Positions 24,650-38,317 of a DNA stretch of 64,000 bases are shown here, in pieces. Position numbers and translations under genes: made by a program. The notes below the pieces were generated by a model, which saw nothing but the letters and a program-made list of their open reading frames with translations, was not told the DNA's origin and did not search any database. Source of the DNA: Verticillium longisporum (Eukaryota; Ascomycota; Sordariomycetes; Glomerellales; Plectosphaerellaceae); assembly GCA_019188255.1 (NCBI GenBank), contig JAETXT010000007.1, positions 434,001 to 498,000 of the forward strand, in the 5' to 3' direction. How positions within the stretch are numbered: the first letter of the stretch is position 1; each line of letters starts with the position of its first letter.

Positions 24650-26408
24650 TTAAACGGTCTGCTTGCGGGCCTCGGTCTGCTGCACCTCCGAGCCGTCCTT
24701 GAGCTCGGTGACGGCGGCAGTGCTGTCGGCGCCGGCATAGTGGGGCTCGCCGTGGAGCATGTCGGCTCCCTTCTCGGTGTGGTTGGCGCCGCCGAAGATG
24801 GTGTCGATCTCCTCGAGGGGGATCTGCTTCGTCTCGGGGATACAGAAGTAGACGAAAACTCCCAGGACAAGGTTGATGGCCATAAAGAAGAAGAGGCACT
24901 TGAGGCCCTCGTTCTTGAGGAAGGTGGGGAAGAACTGCTGGAAGATGGTGTTGGCGACGTTCTGCATCTGCGAGCACATGCCGACGGCCTGGGCGCGAAC
25001 GTTCATGCTGAAGACTTCGCTGGTGTAGATCCAAGTCGTGGCTCTGTTTCCGATTGGTTAGCATGTTGCTGCAAGAGGATGGATTGGCCAGGAAGCTGAG
25101 AAGCTTGACTTACCCCCAAGTAGGCTTGTAGAAGAAGGCGAAGAGGAACAGCATGAAGACGATGGAGATACCGACGGGCTCAGACTTGACGGGCTTTCCG
25201 GTGGGCGACATGTGGTTCGGGGTCTTGAGGCCAATGATGGGGACGATGAGCATGCACATGGCCATACCAGCGGAACCAACCATGAACAGCCAGCGGCGGC
25301 CGAAGCGGTCAGAAGTCCACATGGCGTTCAAGGTGAAGAAGATGGCAAAAGTGGCGTTGAGGGCGTTGATCAGGTTGACGGTCGTGTTGTCGCTCCAGAC
25401 CTGCTTGTAGATGGAGGTGGAGTAGGTGTTGAGGGTACCCTGGCCGGTGAGCTGCTGGCCAACGTTCAGGCACGAGCAGAGCAGGAGACGCTTGCGGATG
25501 GAGGGGTCCTTGAACAGAGCAGTGTAGCTGATGCCGCCAATGGCCTCCTTCTCGTACTCGATGGCGCTGCGGATGGTGTGGAGCTCCTCCTCAACCTCAG
25601 CCTCGGTGGCACGGACCTTGGCGAGAGCAGCACGGGCGCCCTCGACATTGCCGTTCTTCTGGATGTGCCAGCGGGGGCTCTCGGGGATGAACATGATGGC
25701 GATGCAGATCAGGGTGGGGATCATGGCCTGGAAGATGACAACCATCTTCCAATCCCACTCTCCGAGGGTCTCGCGGTGCTTGGAACAGGCGAAGTTGATC
25801 CAGTAAGCGATGAAGCTACCGACAGAGTAGTTCATCTGCCAGATGGTCATGACCATACCACGAATGTTCGCGGGGACGACCTCGCCGATGTAGACGGGGG
25901 CAGCGGTGAGGGCGAGACCTTGACCGATACCGATGATGACACGGCCGACGATGAAGACAGAGATCTTGCCCTCTACACCAGAAATGTCAGCCATCAGTTG
26001 ACAATAGACAGAAGACAAAGGATGCGCAAGCGGAGAAACGGACTGGGCGTGAATGTCTGCATCATGGTGGCAATGATGGTAAGGGCACAGCCGATGAACA
26101 TGCCCCAACGACGGCCGAGGTAATCGGCGGTGGGACCACCCAGGAAGAAACCAGCGACAATGGCACCGATGGTATAGGATGTGTTGACTGGAATTGGAGT
26201 TAGTTGCGGCTCTTCAATAGCACGTCAAAAAAGAGAACGTACTCAAACCGATCATTTGCGTATTCTCCCTGTCCAAGCCCACCCACTCGAACCAGTTGTC
26301 GGATCCCTGAAGGGAGTTGTAGACGGAGGCATCGTAACCGTAGAGTACCATGCACAGAGCCGCAACCATGGCAACGTACAGGTTGTACCACCTCGTAGCG
26401 TGAACCAT
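24650..26408 (-). CDS. MFS sugar transporter (Sugar_tr family), 520 aa
   Basis: Exons 26408-26243, 26187-26044, 25972-25114 and 25043-24650. Introns are 55, 71 and 70 bp, all GT-AG; the last has donor GTAAGT and branch GCTAACC. The protein shows the sugar-porter hallmarks in order: DYLGRRWG (77-84) after helix 2, GRVIIGIGQG in helix 4, PVYIGEVVP, PESPRW (200-205) at the end of helix 6, and a C-terminal PETK after helix 12. Twelve membrane helices are expected at the plasma membrane, importing a hexose or related sugar by proton symport. The substrate (glucose, galactose, lactose, quinate and so on) cannot be decided from motifs. The start is the ATG of MVHATRWYN, just before the first helix; the family normally starts there. 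Confidence 0.92.
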
Positions 26409-29400
26409 CTTGCCGGCTGATTCCTCTTTGTCGAATATGTGTGGTGAGCTGGAGGAAGACTGTCGACACAGTGAGAAGGGATGAAGATCTGGAGGGCAAG
26501 AGATGGTGCAGATGGGTGGAAGGGAGGATGGGGTTTTAAAAGATTGTCGATCGAGACACTGCAGTCCCATCCAGGAAGTCTCGATGCGCTGCTAGGGCCG
26601 CATCCTTGGACTCATGGCCGCCTTCACCCCTGGCCGACGCTAAGACGGGAAGGCAGAGGTGAACGGACGGGCGTACTGGTGGGTGTGGGTGGTTTCCGGG
26701 GGAGGGGAGAGGACGCGGAGAGGGACAGACTGAGCCAGATCCTCGCCCTCTCTCGTGCGCTTGACTTACCTTCTAAACAGCATCGGGGCGTAAGAAGCAT
26801 AGAGACGTGATAGTGAGCTGGGTCCAGGAGGCCGGCCAGACCCTGGGACGTGCCGCAAGCGAGAGGCGACACTTCACGGCGCACCCCGGACTAGTCTCTG
26901 GGCTTCCCCTCGCCATGATGGCATTCCTGGGGCTCTTCTGGGGCAGACTCCACGAGTCATCGTGGGAGACGGGCGACGGAGCCGCAGGACGCGGAGAAAC
27001 CATGAAGAACGAAATTCCGCCAATGGGCATTTCACCTCTGAATGCCGGGGGGGTCGAAGAACAGAGTGGGTGGAGATGGGTTTAATTCTGGAGCTTGATG
27101 TCCAGGCGACACGACGGCGTCAAGACAGAGCCGGGAGACGGCACGCGTGTGTGTGTGTGGCCGAAGACTCGAGCGTTCGCGCACCCATCATCCACCCACC
27201 GTAACAGGCATCGGCTGGACGGTCAGCGATAGGGCGGGGAGAGGGGGGGGGATGAGGAGAATGCATGCTCGAACAGACCAGCGGGTGGTTGGCTGGATGG
27301 CTCCGATCCTTGGCCCTGTCTGCAGCTAAGCTCAGGGGAGACAAGCTCAATGGAAAATGGCAAAGGCGAGAGACCAAAACCTTGTTTGCGAGCCATCGAA
27401 GTTACACTGCAGTGCCTGTTGGCAAAATCTGGTCTCTCTCTTGACAAAAGAATTCCAGCTGTGCTATCATCGTTCGCGAAGCTCGTGATGGAGCGGACAG
27501 GTTATCGTTTCAGCGACTCGCCAGACTCTAAAGTGTCCACCTCCACGGTGGATGAGCGGAGGAAGATCCCCCCCCCAACTTTGCAGGTTGAGAACCGTCG
27601 TCGATGAGGCTGTTTCGGGACATTATTATGGGACCCTTACTCCCCGCACCCCTTGCTCATCTTGGCCTGCAGCCGCTTGTTGTGCCGACTCCCGGGACCC
27701 TTGACGGCGACTGGCCAGGGTGTGGGCGGAGGGTGTAGGAAGAGACACGTGCGTTGGTGCGCCAAAGGAGGAGGAGAGGAGGATGCTGTTGGCCTGAACA
27801 AGCTCCGGCGATGATGAACCACATTGGGAGGAGAGATGAGGAGGACGAGTGTTGATGGGAGAGCTGGGACAGAGTGAAGGAAGGAAAGAAGGAAGGCTGA
27901 TAGAATCGATGTGGCTAAGCACGTGACATAACCGCTGCAGCATCCAGCCTCGAATCCTTGAGCCACAGCCTGCCCAAGTCACGAAGCAGGCAAGTTCCAG
28001 GCTTTCAAAACCGCCAGCACAAAAACCAATTCTGCATCCCAATCAGGCAATGCCGCTTTTCCACATCCTCACAGGCCGCGTGGCCGCCTGCCACCGATGT
28101 CTGGCCTCAAGTGCATCACGCACACGCCGCACTTGCACGCTCGCAAGCCATTCAACTTTGCCAGACCAGACACCGCACACACGCTTGGCACTCTCCTGTT
28201 CTCGCGCTGTGGCCACCTGCCAGCAGGGCACCCGAATCCTTTGTCCAACGAACACCGCCCTCGCTCTGCCCTACCGAAACAACCTCCTGTGAAGACGACA
28301 CATGCGCCACGCAGCAGACAGGCGATCACGTCTTGGCATTCGGGGCCGAACGACGCCCAGCATCACTCCTGCGTGAGCCATCCTTTCCGTGCGCTTGGGA
28401 GGGCTGCAATCTTGGCAAATCAGCCTAAAGCATTCATCTCCATGCCAAGAGATGAGGCGGCTGTGGCTGGTCAGAGCCTGGAACCTGCCGTTCAGGCAAT
28501 GTCGAAACTACGCGTGTTGACTGCTGTAGGCGTCTCGGCAGACGACCAAGCTACCCTGACCATCCTCACACTGGGGGGAAAGACCCATGGTTTCCCTCTC
28601 GCCCGACATCGACATCTGGGGCAAGATTGGGGGACCACGAGCATCCCTAGCCTCGCGTATTGCTAGTTGGCGACACCCTCTTTTGGCTTCTGGGGAGGAA
28701 TACCAATTGGTGGAACAAATGGGTGCTATAACCGTCCCCGGCACCGCGACGTGTGGATGTACGAATGGCTCCATAACGCCAAAACCCGACGGTTCCTATT
28801 TATTATGTGGGGTGTTCCGACGGGGCAAACGCAAAAGACGGAGAGAGCGAAGAAACCCCAACAACACCCCTGCCCGCCTGCGCGCCTTGTGACTCTGGGA
28901 AAGTTCGAGTGGGCATGGCTCGTCGTCGACGTCGGGTTCCTGTCTCGTCGTACAGTATCGACGACACCTCGCTGCCACATCTCTGGGATCTGGGTCAGTT
29001 CGTGCACCCCAAGACACTATTACGTTTCCTCACCAGCGGGCTGGGACAATGCCACGCCGTCTTGGAGTACCGGAAACAAAAGCCCACCACCGGCTTTGGT
29101 GCAGGGATTTATGAAGGTCTTGCCCAACTCTCGCAGTCGAAATTCGTTACCCTCGCCCTCGAAGCCTCCCTGTCTCGCCCAATATCCCTCCATCGTCTCG
29201 GTTATGGATTTCGTCCTTTGCTTTTTCAGCTTTACAAAGCAGGCAGATGATACCGGTACTCGATCACAGATGGCTAAGGCGCCAAAAATCTGGGCGATTG
29301 ATGGCGCCCAGCCAAGAGGAACCAGACTTTGACCATGCAGCGACCACACACCCTTTCCGCCATACCAAGCCGGTACAAGCATTTCAGCTTTACATCGTAC

Positions 29401-31182
29401 TTCAAGCCAAGTCTAGATCTTGGTTCTGGTATCGGCCGAACCGTCTTGGGGTGTCAGCACCTCGTCGCTCTTCGTTGTCAACAATTCCCAACTTGGCCTC
29501 TGTGGCTGACCAACCGGGAATCATGGCACGCATGTGGCAAAACTCATATCCGAGCAACCCCCTTCATGAAACTGGGGAATCGACCAGCCCTGTACGCCAT
29601 ATCGGCCGGCAGGCAGGCGATGCCAGTTTCCACGAGTCTTTGACGCCGATTTGACTTCCTTGCGATGACACGAGTCTCTCCTGGATGTTCATACGAGGAT
29701 CGCAATGACGGTCTAGTGTGGGTGACCTTGGCTTGTCCTCTCAAAGAAACAAGCCGCGATCTGATCATCTGCTGTCGACTTGCAAGTACCTTTCTTCTAC
29801 CTGCATCGAATCTACCTAGTCGAGTTCGTCAGGGCGAATTAGAGGTTCTGTACGATGCAGATACCCTATTCAGCTGCAAACTAATGCTGCATCGACCAAG
29901 TGTTATGCTTATTTGCTGCACCGCAGATAGGTCACCCGACGCCCATCCCCTTTGGTCTTAGCAAGGTGGACACGCGTCCCTCGCGCATGGCCTCGATCAA
30001 TGTTTCCCGTTCGAGGCAGGCCGTCAAGTAGTGTGTCCCTTCATTTGTGCAGTGCGCATTCGCCCTAGTTTCGAGGCAAGGGATGAGGGGTCAGGAGGCT
30101 GTAAGCTTCACGGCCCCTGGTCCGAATCTGGGGAGGCGCCTGATCCTGGGCTGCATGAGCTGGGTGCCGGGTCACGGCTTGACGACTGCTGCATGGAGGG
30201 TTGACGCTGAGTTGACGTCTAGACATTTTACAGGCCATGTAGCCAGGACTTCTGTCTCGCTCAAGTTGTCTGTTTGATACTTTTGCTCCTCTACGCGAGC
30301 TGAGCTACGGACTCAAAGTACTGACGTCCGCCTATCTAGTCATTTCGCCAGAAAATCTGACCGGATGATACGAAAGCCACTGTTGTGTTACAAATAATTG
30401 TCAGAGCTTGACTATTTGGTGCCGAAATGCAGAACAGCGGCGCGTTGATTCTTCACCTTCTCTCGGGTAGTAGACTGAGGCGCACTGCCGGATCAGATTC
30501 GGAGAGGAGATGCACGGGGGCTGAAGACGATATCGCAGGATGGTGATACCAGCAGCCTCAGTAAAGTTGTGCAATCCTTCAACAGCAGCCTGGCCATGTT
30601 CCGATTTGATGTAGACTAGCTTTGTCTTCATCAGCATTTGGCAGACAGAAATCACGGTGTCTTTTATCACAGCGGACGTAAAATTTGGCTCGTTTCACAA
30701 GAACTTCTGCAACATTGAAAGACCTTCATGCTTCTATTCACGAGGAGCTGAGCTCTACATTCTTTCCAGAACTCTTTGTATCAATCCTATATCGGACATG
30801 ACAATTAGCTTGACTTGCATTCTACGTTGCTCTGATGACACAAAACAGTGCATTGCATCGTCAAGCCAAATATCTCTCGTGTGCGTGGTGGTTCCCGCAA
30901 TACATGTATTACTTGAAGCTGAGATATGTCAGCCGGCTCAAGGTCTCCAAGGGGTATGAGAGAAATGTCACGTAGTTTATATCAACATGTGATCCGTAGC
31001 TGATGTTGAAAGACGCAGAAGAGTCATATATCATTCCAAGTAACGGACCTCATCACATGGATCGGTATAGGGGTCCGGGAGAGATCTGTTTCCATTCTTC
31101 TCCAGCAAGCCGGATCAAGTCTCAAAGTACCGTCCCAACGCTTTCAATTATCCCTTTTAACACCCTCTCCCTCCCAGTTCAC
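26409..31182. other. 4.8-kb region without a supported gene
   Basis: Promoter side of the sugar transporter on the left, and the 3' side of the annexin gene on the right. Only short chance reading frames without domains, plus a small CA/TG microsatellite near 27147-27159. Unannotated non-coding RNAs are possible but nothing in the sequence supports one. Confidence 0.5.
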
Positions 31183-32757
31183 TCATTTCTCGCCAATGAG
31201 CGCGAGGATGACATTCTCGTAATCCCCGCTCAGCATCTCCTTGACATCCTTGGCAAACGGCCTCCCGTACTTGGCCTTGTAAGCATTCTTCGCGGCGTCC
31301 AGACGGCTGCGGTCCCAGTAGAGGGAGACGACGCGGTTGATGAAGAGCGTGTCCTTCCTCTTCGACTTGAACAGCGGTTCGCGCAGCCGGGCGGCGTCGG
31401 CGCGGGCGCGGTCCTGGGCGGCCTGGACGAGGTTGAGCAGGGCGTCCTCCATGTCGCCGCGGAACTCCTTCTCGATGACCTCCTGCATGTCGCGGTGGTA
31501 CTTGCGGCTGTAGGCCTCGGCCATGGCGTGGATCTGGGCGGGGCTGCTGCTCGTGAGGACCTGGGCGACCGAGACGGCGTTGACGCCGATGGTGCCCTCG
31601 GTGGCGCGCTGGAGCTCGGTGACCTTGGCGTCAATCTCGGCCGGGTGGACGGGCGTCGCGTCCTCGGCGCGGTGGCCCGCGAGGACCATGCTGTAGAGAC
31701 GGAACAGCGTGTCGTCGACGTCGTTCTTGATGTCGGTCAGCAGGTCGCGGCTCTTGATGCGCTTGTACTCGGCGACGATGGCGCGGAGGTCGGCGTTGGA
31801 GCGGTTCAGCAGCACGTCGTTGAGCGCGTCCTCGTCGGTGCCCATGCGGTTGAGGGCCTTGTCGAGCACGCGCGCGTCGTTCTCGAGCGGGCCGCGCAGC
31901 AGCGCCAGCAGCGTCGTCTCGAGGTCGCCGCGCGTCTCGCTCTCAATGTCCTTGGCGAGGTCGCGGATGAAGCGGCTGTTGTAGTCGCGCACGAGCTGGG
32001 CCATGGTCCAGGGGTTGGCGTACTTGGGGCTCGTGAAGACCTTGATGAGCGCCTTCTCGTCGCACCCCATGCCCTTCATCGCCTTGCGCACAGTCTCAAC
32101 GTCGGCCGACGTGTCGACGGGCTGCACCCAGGCCTTCTGGGCCGGATCGTACCCCGGCGAGGCGGGTGTCGGCTGGACGTTGTAGGCGCCGTACGGAGCG
32201 GCACCGGGTGGCGGCTGACCCCATTGCTGAGGAGGCTGTGTGCTGGGTCAGTACTGATTCTGCAGACGATTTGATCGCAAAGGAGTTTGAGGCTGACTCA
32301 CCGGAGCACCTCCGTATTGGGGTTGTTGCTGATTCGGTGGCGGCGCCTGGCCATATGGTGGCTGCTGCTGATACTGCCCATAGCCTTGCTGAGGAGGTGC
32401 GCCATGCGGTGGTGGTGCGCCGTACGGCGGCTGCTGCTGCTGGCCGTACGGCGGTTGACCTGGCTGCCCTGCTGGAGGCGGCTGTTGGCCGTAGTATGGC
32501 TGTTGTTGCGGCGGCTGCTGGGGGTAAGGCTGATTAGGGTACGGCTGGCCTGGTTGTCCCTGCGGCGGCGCGCCTCCTGGGGCGCCCTGGTATGGCGCTG
32601 CTGGCGGTTGGCCTTGCTGCGGGGGGTAACCGTAATATGGCTGTTGTTGCTGCTGCTGGTAAGGAGGCTGCTGGGGATATCCGCTCGGTGGTGGTGCTCC
32701 TTGCGGAGGGGCACCGTGAGGGCCCGGCTGACCGTAGTACGGCTGCTGAGAGCTCAT
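31183..32757 (-). CDS. Fungal annexin with Pro/Gln/Tyr/Gly-rich N-terminus, 502 aa
   Basis: Two exons, 32757-32302 and 32235-31183, with a 66-bp intron (GTGAGT...CAG, branch TACTGAC). Residues 1-190 are a low-complexity Pro/Gln/Tyr/Gly tail of repeats such as QPPYGQ. Residues about 193-502 are a four-repeat annexin core. Repeat 1 has KGMGCDE and repeat 2 NRMGTDE, resembling the calcium-binding GxGT loop; repeats 3 and 4 have weaker loops. Annexins bind acidic phospholipids in a calcium-dependent way at membranes, and the proline-rich tail is the usual form in filamentous fungi (annexin C1-like). The main exon alone is open without an ATG at the right place; the start is the ATG of MSSQQPYYG. 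The cellular role is inferred from the family only. Confidence 0.95.
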
Positions 32758-35051
32758 TTGAAGGATAGCAGATGATTGGGAATCGATGGTCGGATGTTTC
32801 GGGTTGAAGGCACGATTGTCGCCTAGGTAGTCGTCTTGTTGGAAGCTGTGTAGCTGTGTCACTGGGCTTCCTCAGAAGCGTCAAAGATCAATTACATGAC
32901 CAGCAGTCGGACGGCGGCAAGTCAGCAGCCAAGGCAGGTTCTATATACCATGCGTAGAGGCCTCCTCAACCCTGGTGACCCTGATTCCGGCTGATCCTGC
33001 GATGCTTTCTTGCACTGCCCCCCTCTCCCAATGGTGCTGTGCCACATGCCCCGCGCTCTAACCGTTATCGCATCACGTCACTGGGGACCGGCGAAGGAGG
33101 GGCACGGGGCTGAATGGGTAGTTTTGCGCCAGGCGGCCGTTCTAGCATCTCTAGCGCAGGTAAATCAAGCATTCTGCGGGTTCTTCTGCCAGTCATCGTC
33201 GAGCGTCTTCAGCCCTTTTCCCGCGTACATCAGCCAATTCCGGGCCATCGCTGCATGTGAGGATCCAGGGGAGGTGGAGATGTGCTGCTGATTAGTGCCA
33301 GGAACGTGGCACAGCTTGAAGCTTGTCAGCCCTTCGGTCGCGCGATGCCTCAGCAAACCGCCCGTCTGAAGCACCACATCCTGGGGCCGCTGTGTCAAGA
33401 CCGCCGTCAATGGAGGCCATTGGGGAACCTTCGATGTGACCGGTTCAAGCCTTTCAAAGTTTTGTCGCGCAATACAGTTGGATAGTTGGTCTTCATTTAA
33501 TCGCAGGGCGTGTACAATGCCAGGTTGCAGGTTCATAACCTCGTTCGGGCTTGGCGAGGCACGCACAAATGTCACTTGTACGACCTCTCACCATGTAAGC
33601 GGGGTGTAGGAGAGAAAAAGAAGGCAGACTGGCCGGCGGCCTCTCTGACTTTATAGTTAACAAAAGTGCGTCTAGCATAAGGTATCGTCCCATAAACATG
33701 TCCCTTGGTCAAAAACGCCTTTTCCCAGTCCGGGGTGACGATCTTCCATCATCTCTACCACACTGCCCGCCCCGCAAGGCAATGAGGCAACGAGGCCTCC
33801 GCCCCCCATGTGCGGTGCTGACGCTTCTTGGGGGCCCCCAAAAAGTCGCACTACCGAATGGCATGTGCGCCATCGAGACGCCCAGCGCTTAGAGCTTCGG
33901 CACCAAGGGGGAGGCTGCCTCCTGAGTGCCGCCCATCGCTATGATGGCGGAAATCGAGTCGGGTTCCGATAGGTAACGCGCCATGGCCGCCGAGGAGGCC
34001 GACCGGTGCATGTTTGTTGTGTGGCTGTCACGCCTGTGATCGTGGATTAGATGGTTGGGCTCGTCTGACCACCAGAAGCCCCCAACAACTCACATGGTTA
34101 AAGCGTCAAGGCTGAGGGGCGTCACAGGCAGAGCCTTGCATGCGTTTTGGGAAGGCATTTCGCAAGTCAAAGATGTCTTTTGAAATGCAAAAAAGTGAGC
34201 AGAGATTGCACTTGGACTAGAATCAATCTGTACGATCGATGAAGATGATTGCTGGGAATGTGTGCCTTGTGATGGTATCAAAGGAGGAAGGGAAATCATC
34301 ATTCAACATCAAGCAAGGCGGCTTTCATCCTACGCCTACGAACGAGCTTCTGGTCGGCCCTTGCTCGACATGGCAAGGAAAGCATAGGTAGTTTTCAAGC
34401 TCGCAGTGTAGAGTTTGGCTGCAAATCTCGACCAGATAGCCAGCCAGCAAAACTCCACTGAGCAAAGCTCACCGGACAGGTTGGCTGGTACAACATGAGA
34501 TATTCAGCCTGTCGAGATTCCGGGGGAAAGTTCTGCACGGCGAGTTCTACGGGGGGCAGGGTTGCATGTCGAGCTTTGCGCGTGGGAGTTTTGCGGTTTC
34601 AGTAAAACCCCAAGCTCTGCGTTCTCAACGAAACACATCATTGCTAGTGTCGACGCGGCAGTGCTTGCTGCTCTAGCCTGCATCCTGCAGCCAAGTCTTC
34701 TGGTGTGGGTGCAACAGCCTCGCAGCCTGACCGAAAGTAGAAAATGGGACAGACTCGGGACAAGGTTCGCGGACGGCCTGTGCCTCGTGTCAAGAGCCTG
34801 ATATGACCACGAGCATAGACAGGCTTAGCATCAAGTATCTACCTCGTAGTCCCACCTATCTATACTCTCCCGTAAGTGCCCTCCCACAAGGAAGGATTGC
34901 TTGCGGTCATAGGCTCGCGTTACGCCCGACTTTGGGACCTTTGATCTTTAAGTTGATTGCACAAGTCATCCGGTTTGTAAGTTGGTCTTTCTTCAGCTCG
35001 AGTTTTCTATGTTTCGATTTAGTACTGACCAGTTGTCTCCGTTCAGCAACC
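32758..35051. other. 2.3-kb intergenic region upstream of the annexin gene
   Basis: Holds the annexin promoter and leader on the left. No gene is recognised. It is the left border of the accessory island. Confidence 0.5.
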
Positions 35052-38000
35052 ATGGATTCTACCGGTAGCGGCCAAGGCCGAGAGAATTCCGTCCCGGGTC
35101 ATAAAAATATCTCCTCTACCCGAACTACCTCGACAGGCTGGCGTCAGACATTGGCCGACACTTCTACATATAATTTCCTGCGCCCTCTGAAGGGAGTGTC
35201 CTCGAAGTTCATCAAGCCTCTCCGGCAGCAAGTGGCCCCGAAACAACATCCAAAAATCAGAGGCCGCGTCCCCTTCCCTACCAACCACATGTTGAATCGC
35301 CGTCACGCACTCAGATCATGTCGCAGTCTTCCTCTACCCGCAAGATAATGGCATTTTTCAAGAGTAACTCAGATCGGGATTCCGATCTGGGGAACAGCAC
35401 AAGTGCCGATCAAGCGACGGCTGGCAATGGCCAAAGTGACCATGGAAGGCTATCTAATCGGTTGACTTCCTCCGGAAAGTCGACATCCTGCAATGATTCA
35501 CCTATGATTGGATTTCTTTCCGAGGTGAAAGCTGATCAACTCGGTACCAATGATGGCTCCGAGGCTTTTGGCGTGGCCGCGCCCGCCGCGGCTCAGAACG
35601 AAGCCTCCGAAAACCCACTCTCGCCGTTTTCGAATAGCTGGACGTCGCCAATGCGAAGAGTGTTGGGACGCGAAGAACATGCTCAATGGCTTCCAGAAAC
35701 CACATGTATGAACGTCGGCGTTTTTTTTTTTTTGCTAAAAAACTGAGTTACTAAAAGTCAATAGCGGATATCGCTGTTCCCGACGACCTCGTCGTCGACA
35801 ACACGGTACCTACCAGAGCGACCAAGACCGACCACACCAACCTCCGGTGCAAACCCGTTCCATCAAGAGACAATCACGCGGCCGAACCCCTATCAGCGCC
35901 ATCGTTTACGCCGAAGAAAAACGTGGCAAGGACTGCTACCAATAGTTCAGAGGGTACAACGTCTACTACTTGGTCTAAGACATCTTCTTGGGCAACATTG
36001 AAAACGTCTTCAACGGCCGCTGAGATTGATTGCTGTCATGACTTTTCCGTTCGGTAGGATCTTCGATTTACAGCCGGCGAGATCACTCAGTTGATCTGTG
36101 CATGCAAGGCCCCGGTAGACAAGGACGAGTCGTCGTCCGACACGTCCGGTCGAGCCCAAGATGGCGCTCTTTGGGCAAACCATTAGCTACCTCAAGGCAG
36201 ACATAAGATCGCCTCCGATCTCTCCAGTCTGCCTACTCAATCAAAAGAGACCCGTATGCCTCAGACCTTCCCGCCTTTGACTCGTTCCAACATTGCCTTG
36301 TTAGTGGGCCAATTCAAGGGAGGCGATCAAGCAATATACGCAATGCCGGAGAAAGAATAGGAGAATGAAACTATACGCAAATGTACTACTGTCTCGTGCC
36401 TCGACAGGTCTCCTGTACTAGAGGATAATGAGACGGTCGAGTGAACTAACGAAACCGCTACAACTGCTTCATTGCATAGCTTGGCACTGGGTCTTCAAGT
36501 TCCAGTAAGAAGCCAAAGGCCCGGCAAGGCGCGGCAATCTCAGGCTGTTTCGGGTGGTAGAAGTCGAAGTTTGAGTGATATTAGTGAAACTCTTTCTGAT
36601 GCTGAGAAATCGAACCTAGAGAAGTCGCCTCCTCCTTCCAAGTACTCGCGTTTTGAGGGCAGTGGCTGGTATGGTTTCCAACCACAGCTAACCCCGGGAT
36701 CTATGAGCGAGGTGGATTTCAATTTCGACGCAACCCAGAGTCCACATGATGCCATCTCCTAAACGCCAGGCACAACCCCGCTAGAGACCACTGAATCCGA
36801 GATTGACATAGAAGAAGATCTGGACGACTTCGAATCTGAAACAACAGAGGAAAGCGTCGGCTCACTGCTGAACGCGTTCAATGCTAGCCACCTCGAGCCT
36901 GAACTTTTGCCTCTTGTCCTCTACTTGAGAAGGCAGATTTGGCAATCTCTGGCTCGGGAGATTTCCAACTGGGACTACGCGGCCAGAAGCCACGCAGAGC
37001 CATCGACTGACGGCAACTCATCTTCATCTAGTCATGGTCCAGCTCGCAACAACAATGCAGCAGGCGGCGAACAGGCGAGTCAGAATACCGGAGGATCGAA
37101 AAGGCGCTGGGCCGGAAATGATGACGATGGAGCTAGCGGTCGAGACGACGGCGGGCCAGGCAAAAAGCCTAAGTCTGCAACGATGAACGGCACGGGCCCT
37201 GCAATCTTTGCGAGCCCGTTCAAGAAGAGATACCCCGACAAAGACTGGCACCAGAGCTGTGATACAGGGTGGTCCAGCGTCAGTAGGATGAAGTAAGTTT
37301 TTGTGAGGGCATTCATGAATGCCAGTTCAGCCACTGACATTCTTAGGGAACATATATATCATGTTCACAAGCTTAGGTTCTCCTGCCACCGATGTTTTAC
37401 CGCTCTGAAGTCCGACGCCGAGCTTAAGCAACATCAAAGAGCAAAGGACTTTTGTGAAGTCTTGGATCGTCCTGCATCCTTTTTATGGATAGACGGCGAT
37501 GTGGAAAAAGCCCTACGGTCACGGAAGGGCATACAGAAATTAAGCGACGAGAAACACCGGGAGCGGGTCTGGGAAATCATCTTCCCAAACCAAAAAAAAA
37601 GCCAGAGACGCCTTGTAAGTACTGGCTCTTGCTCAAAAGCCAATTATTCTCAGCCCAATTCGCCTCAGGAGATACTAACGAACTCCTGCAGACTGCCGAG
37701 TGACAAAGATCCAGAGCCCGAAGGATCTCGATGCAGTCATAGACATTCTCTTACGATTAATTCCAGCTGGCTCTAAACATGAACTTGAGCGCAGAGACTT
37801 CATGATCGACAAGGATACCATCCAAATTCCTCTTAATGAACTCAATAAGATACTTCAAAGCTCGATCGTGAGGGCTTTGAACCTTCTTTTCCACCCGGAA
37901 GGAATACTCGAAGAAGCACGAACGCTCCCTTCGCCCATTACAAGGGAACAACTGGTGTCAGCCGCTCTGCCTCCTGCCGAGCCACCGCTTCCTGGCCCGA

Positions 38001-38317
38001 TTTCTTTACACGGCATTTTTGAAAGCACGGGAATGCGAGACGGCTCGTTTCCAAAAACGAACCTCAGAGTGGAAGTAACGGAATCCATGCCGCAAAGCAC
38101 GCCATTGGAGCTCGGAGATGGTCCCCTATTCTATTGCTCACAATTTGCTAACCATGACTCCTTCGATGAGTCTAATGTAGACGAGAATATGAAAGTATAT
38201 GAGAGTTCCCTGCATTCTGGAAATGACTTAGATGAGATCCTCGGATTGGGTTTTCGGGATAATGATAGTAGGGCCGAAGAATGGGACGAAGGCGACGGAA
38301 GAAGGACAGCCCCGTGA
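35052..38317 (+). pseudogene. Decayed C2H2 zinc-finger gene of the type often found beside fungal NLR genes
   Basis: From the ATG at 35052 the coding sense can be followed for 3.2 kb. A frame change near 35265-35315 could be a poor 47-bp intron. A good intron lies at 35706-35764 (GTATGA...AATAG), then one continuous frame to 37292, a 54-bp intron (37293-37346), and a last intron at about 37616-37690. The finger region reads KRYPDKDWHQSCD...EHIYHVHKL, then CHRCF and LKQHQR, which is the H/C arrangement of this family. In the continuous frame there are stops at 36055 (TAG), 36184 (TAG), 36358 (TAG), 36442 (TGA) and 36760 (TAA). The first four could be removed by a putative 426-bp intron (36054-36479, donor GTAGGA, branch CTAAC); the TAA at 36760 could not. 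An A9 run near 37590 also shifts the frame. Function would have been nucleic-acid or protein binding. Confidence 0.68.

Noticed and set aside
25212..26123. Long plus-strand open frame opposite the sugar transporter
   Set aside because: Antisense shadow of a well-supported gene with codon-bias openness; no domain.
28667..29332. 221-codon plus-strand frame in the 26-31 kb gap
   Set aside because: Starts without context, no domain or splice support; compatible with chance in GC-balanced DNA.
31003..32274. 423-codon plus-strand open frame opposite the annexin gene
   Set aside because: Mirror of the annexin exons; composition is low-complexity and no motif is seen.
35721..35733. Long T run as a transcription terminator
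   Set aside because: It lies within a well-formed intron of the C2H2 relic (donor GTATGA, acceptor AATAG).
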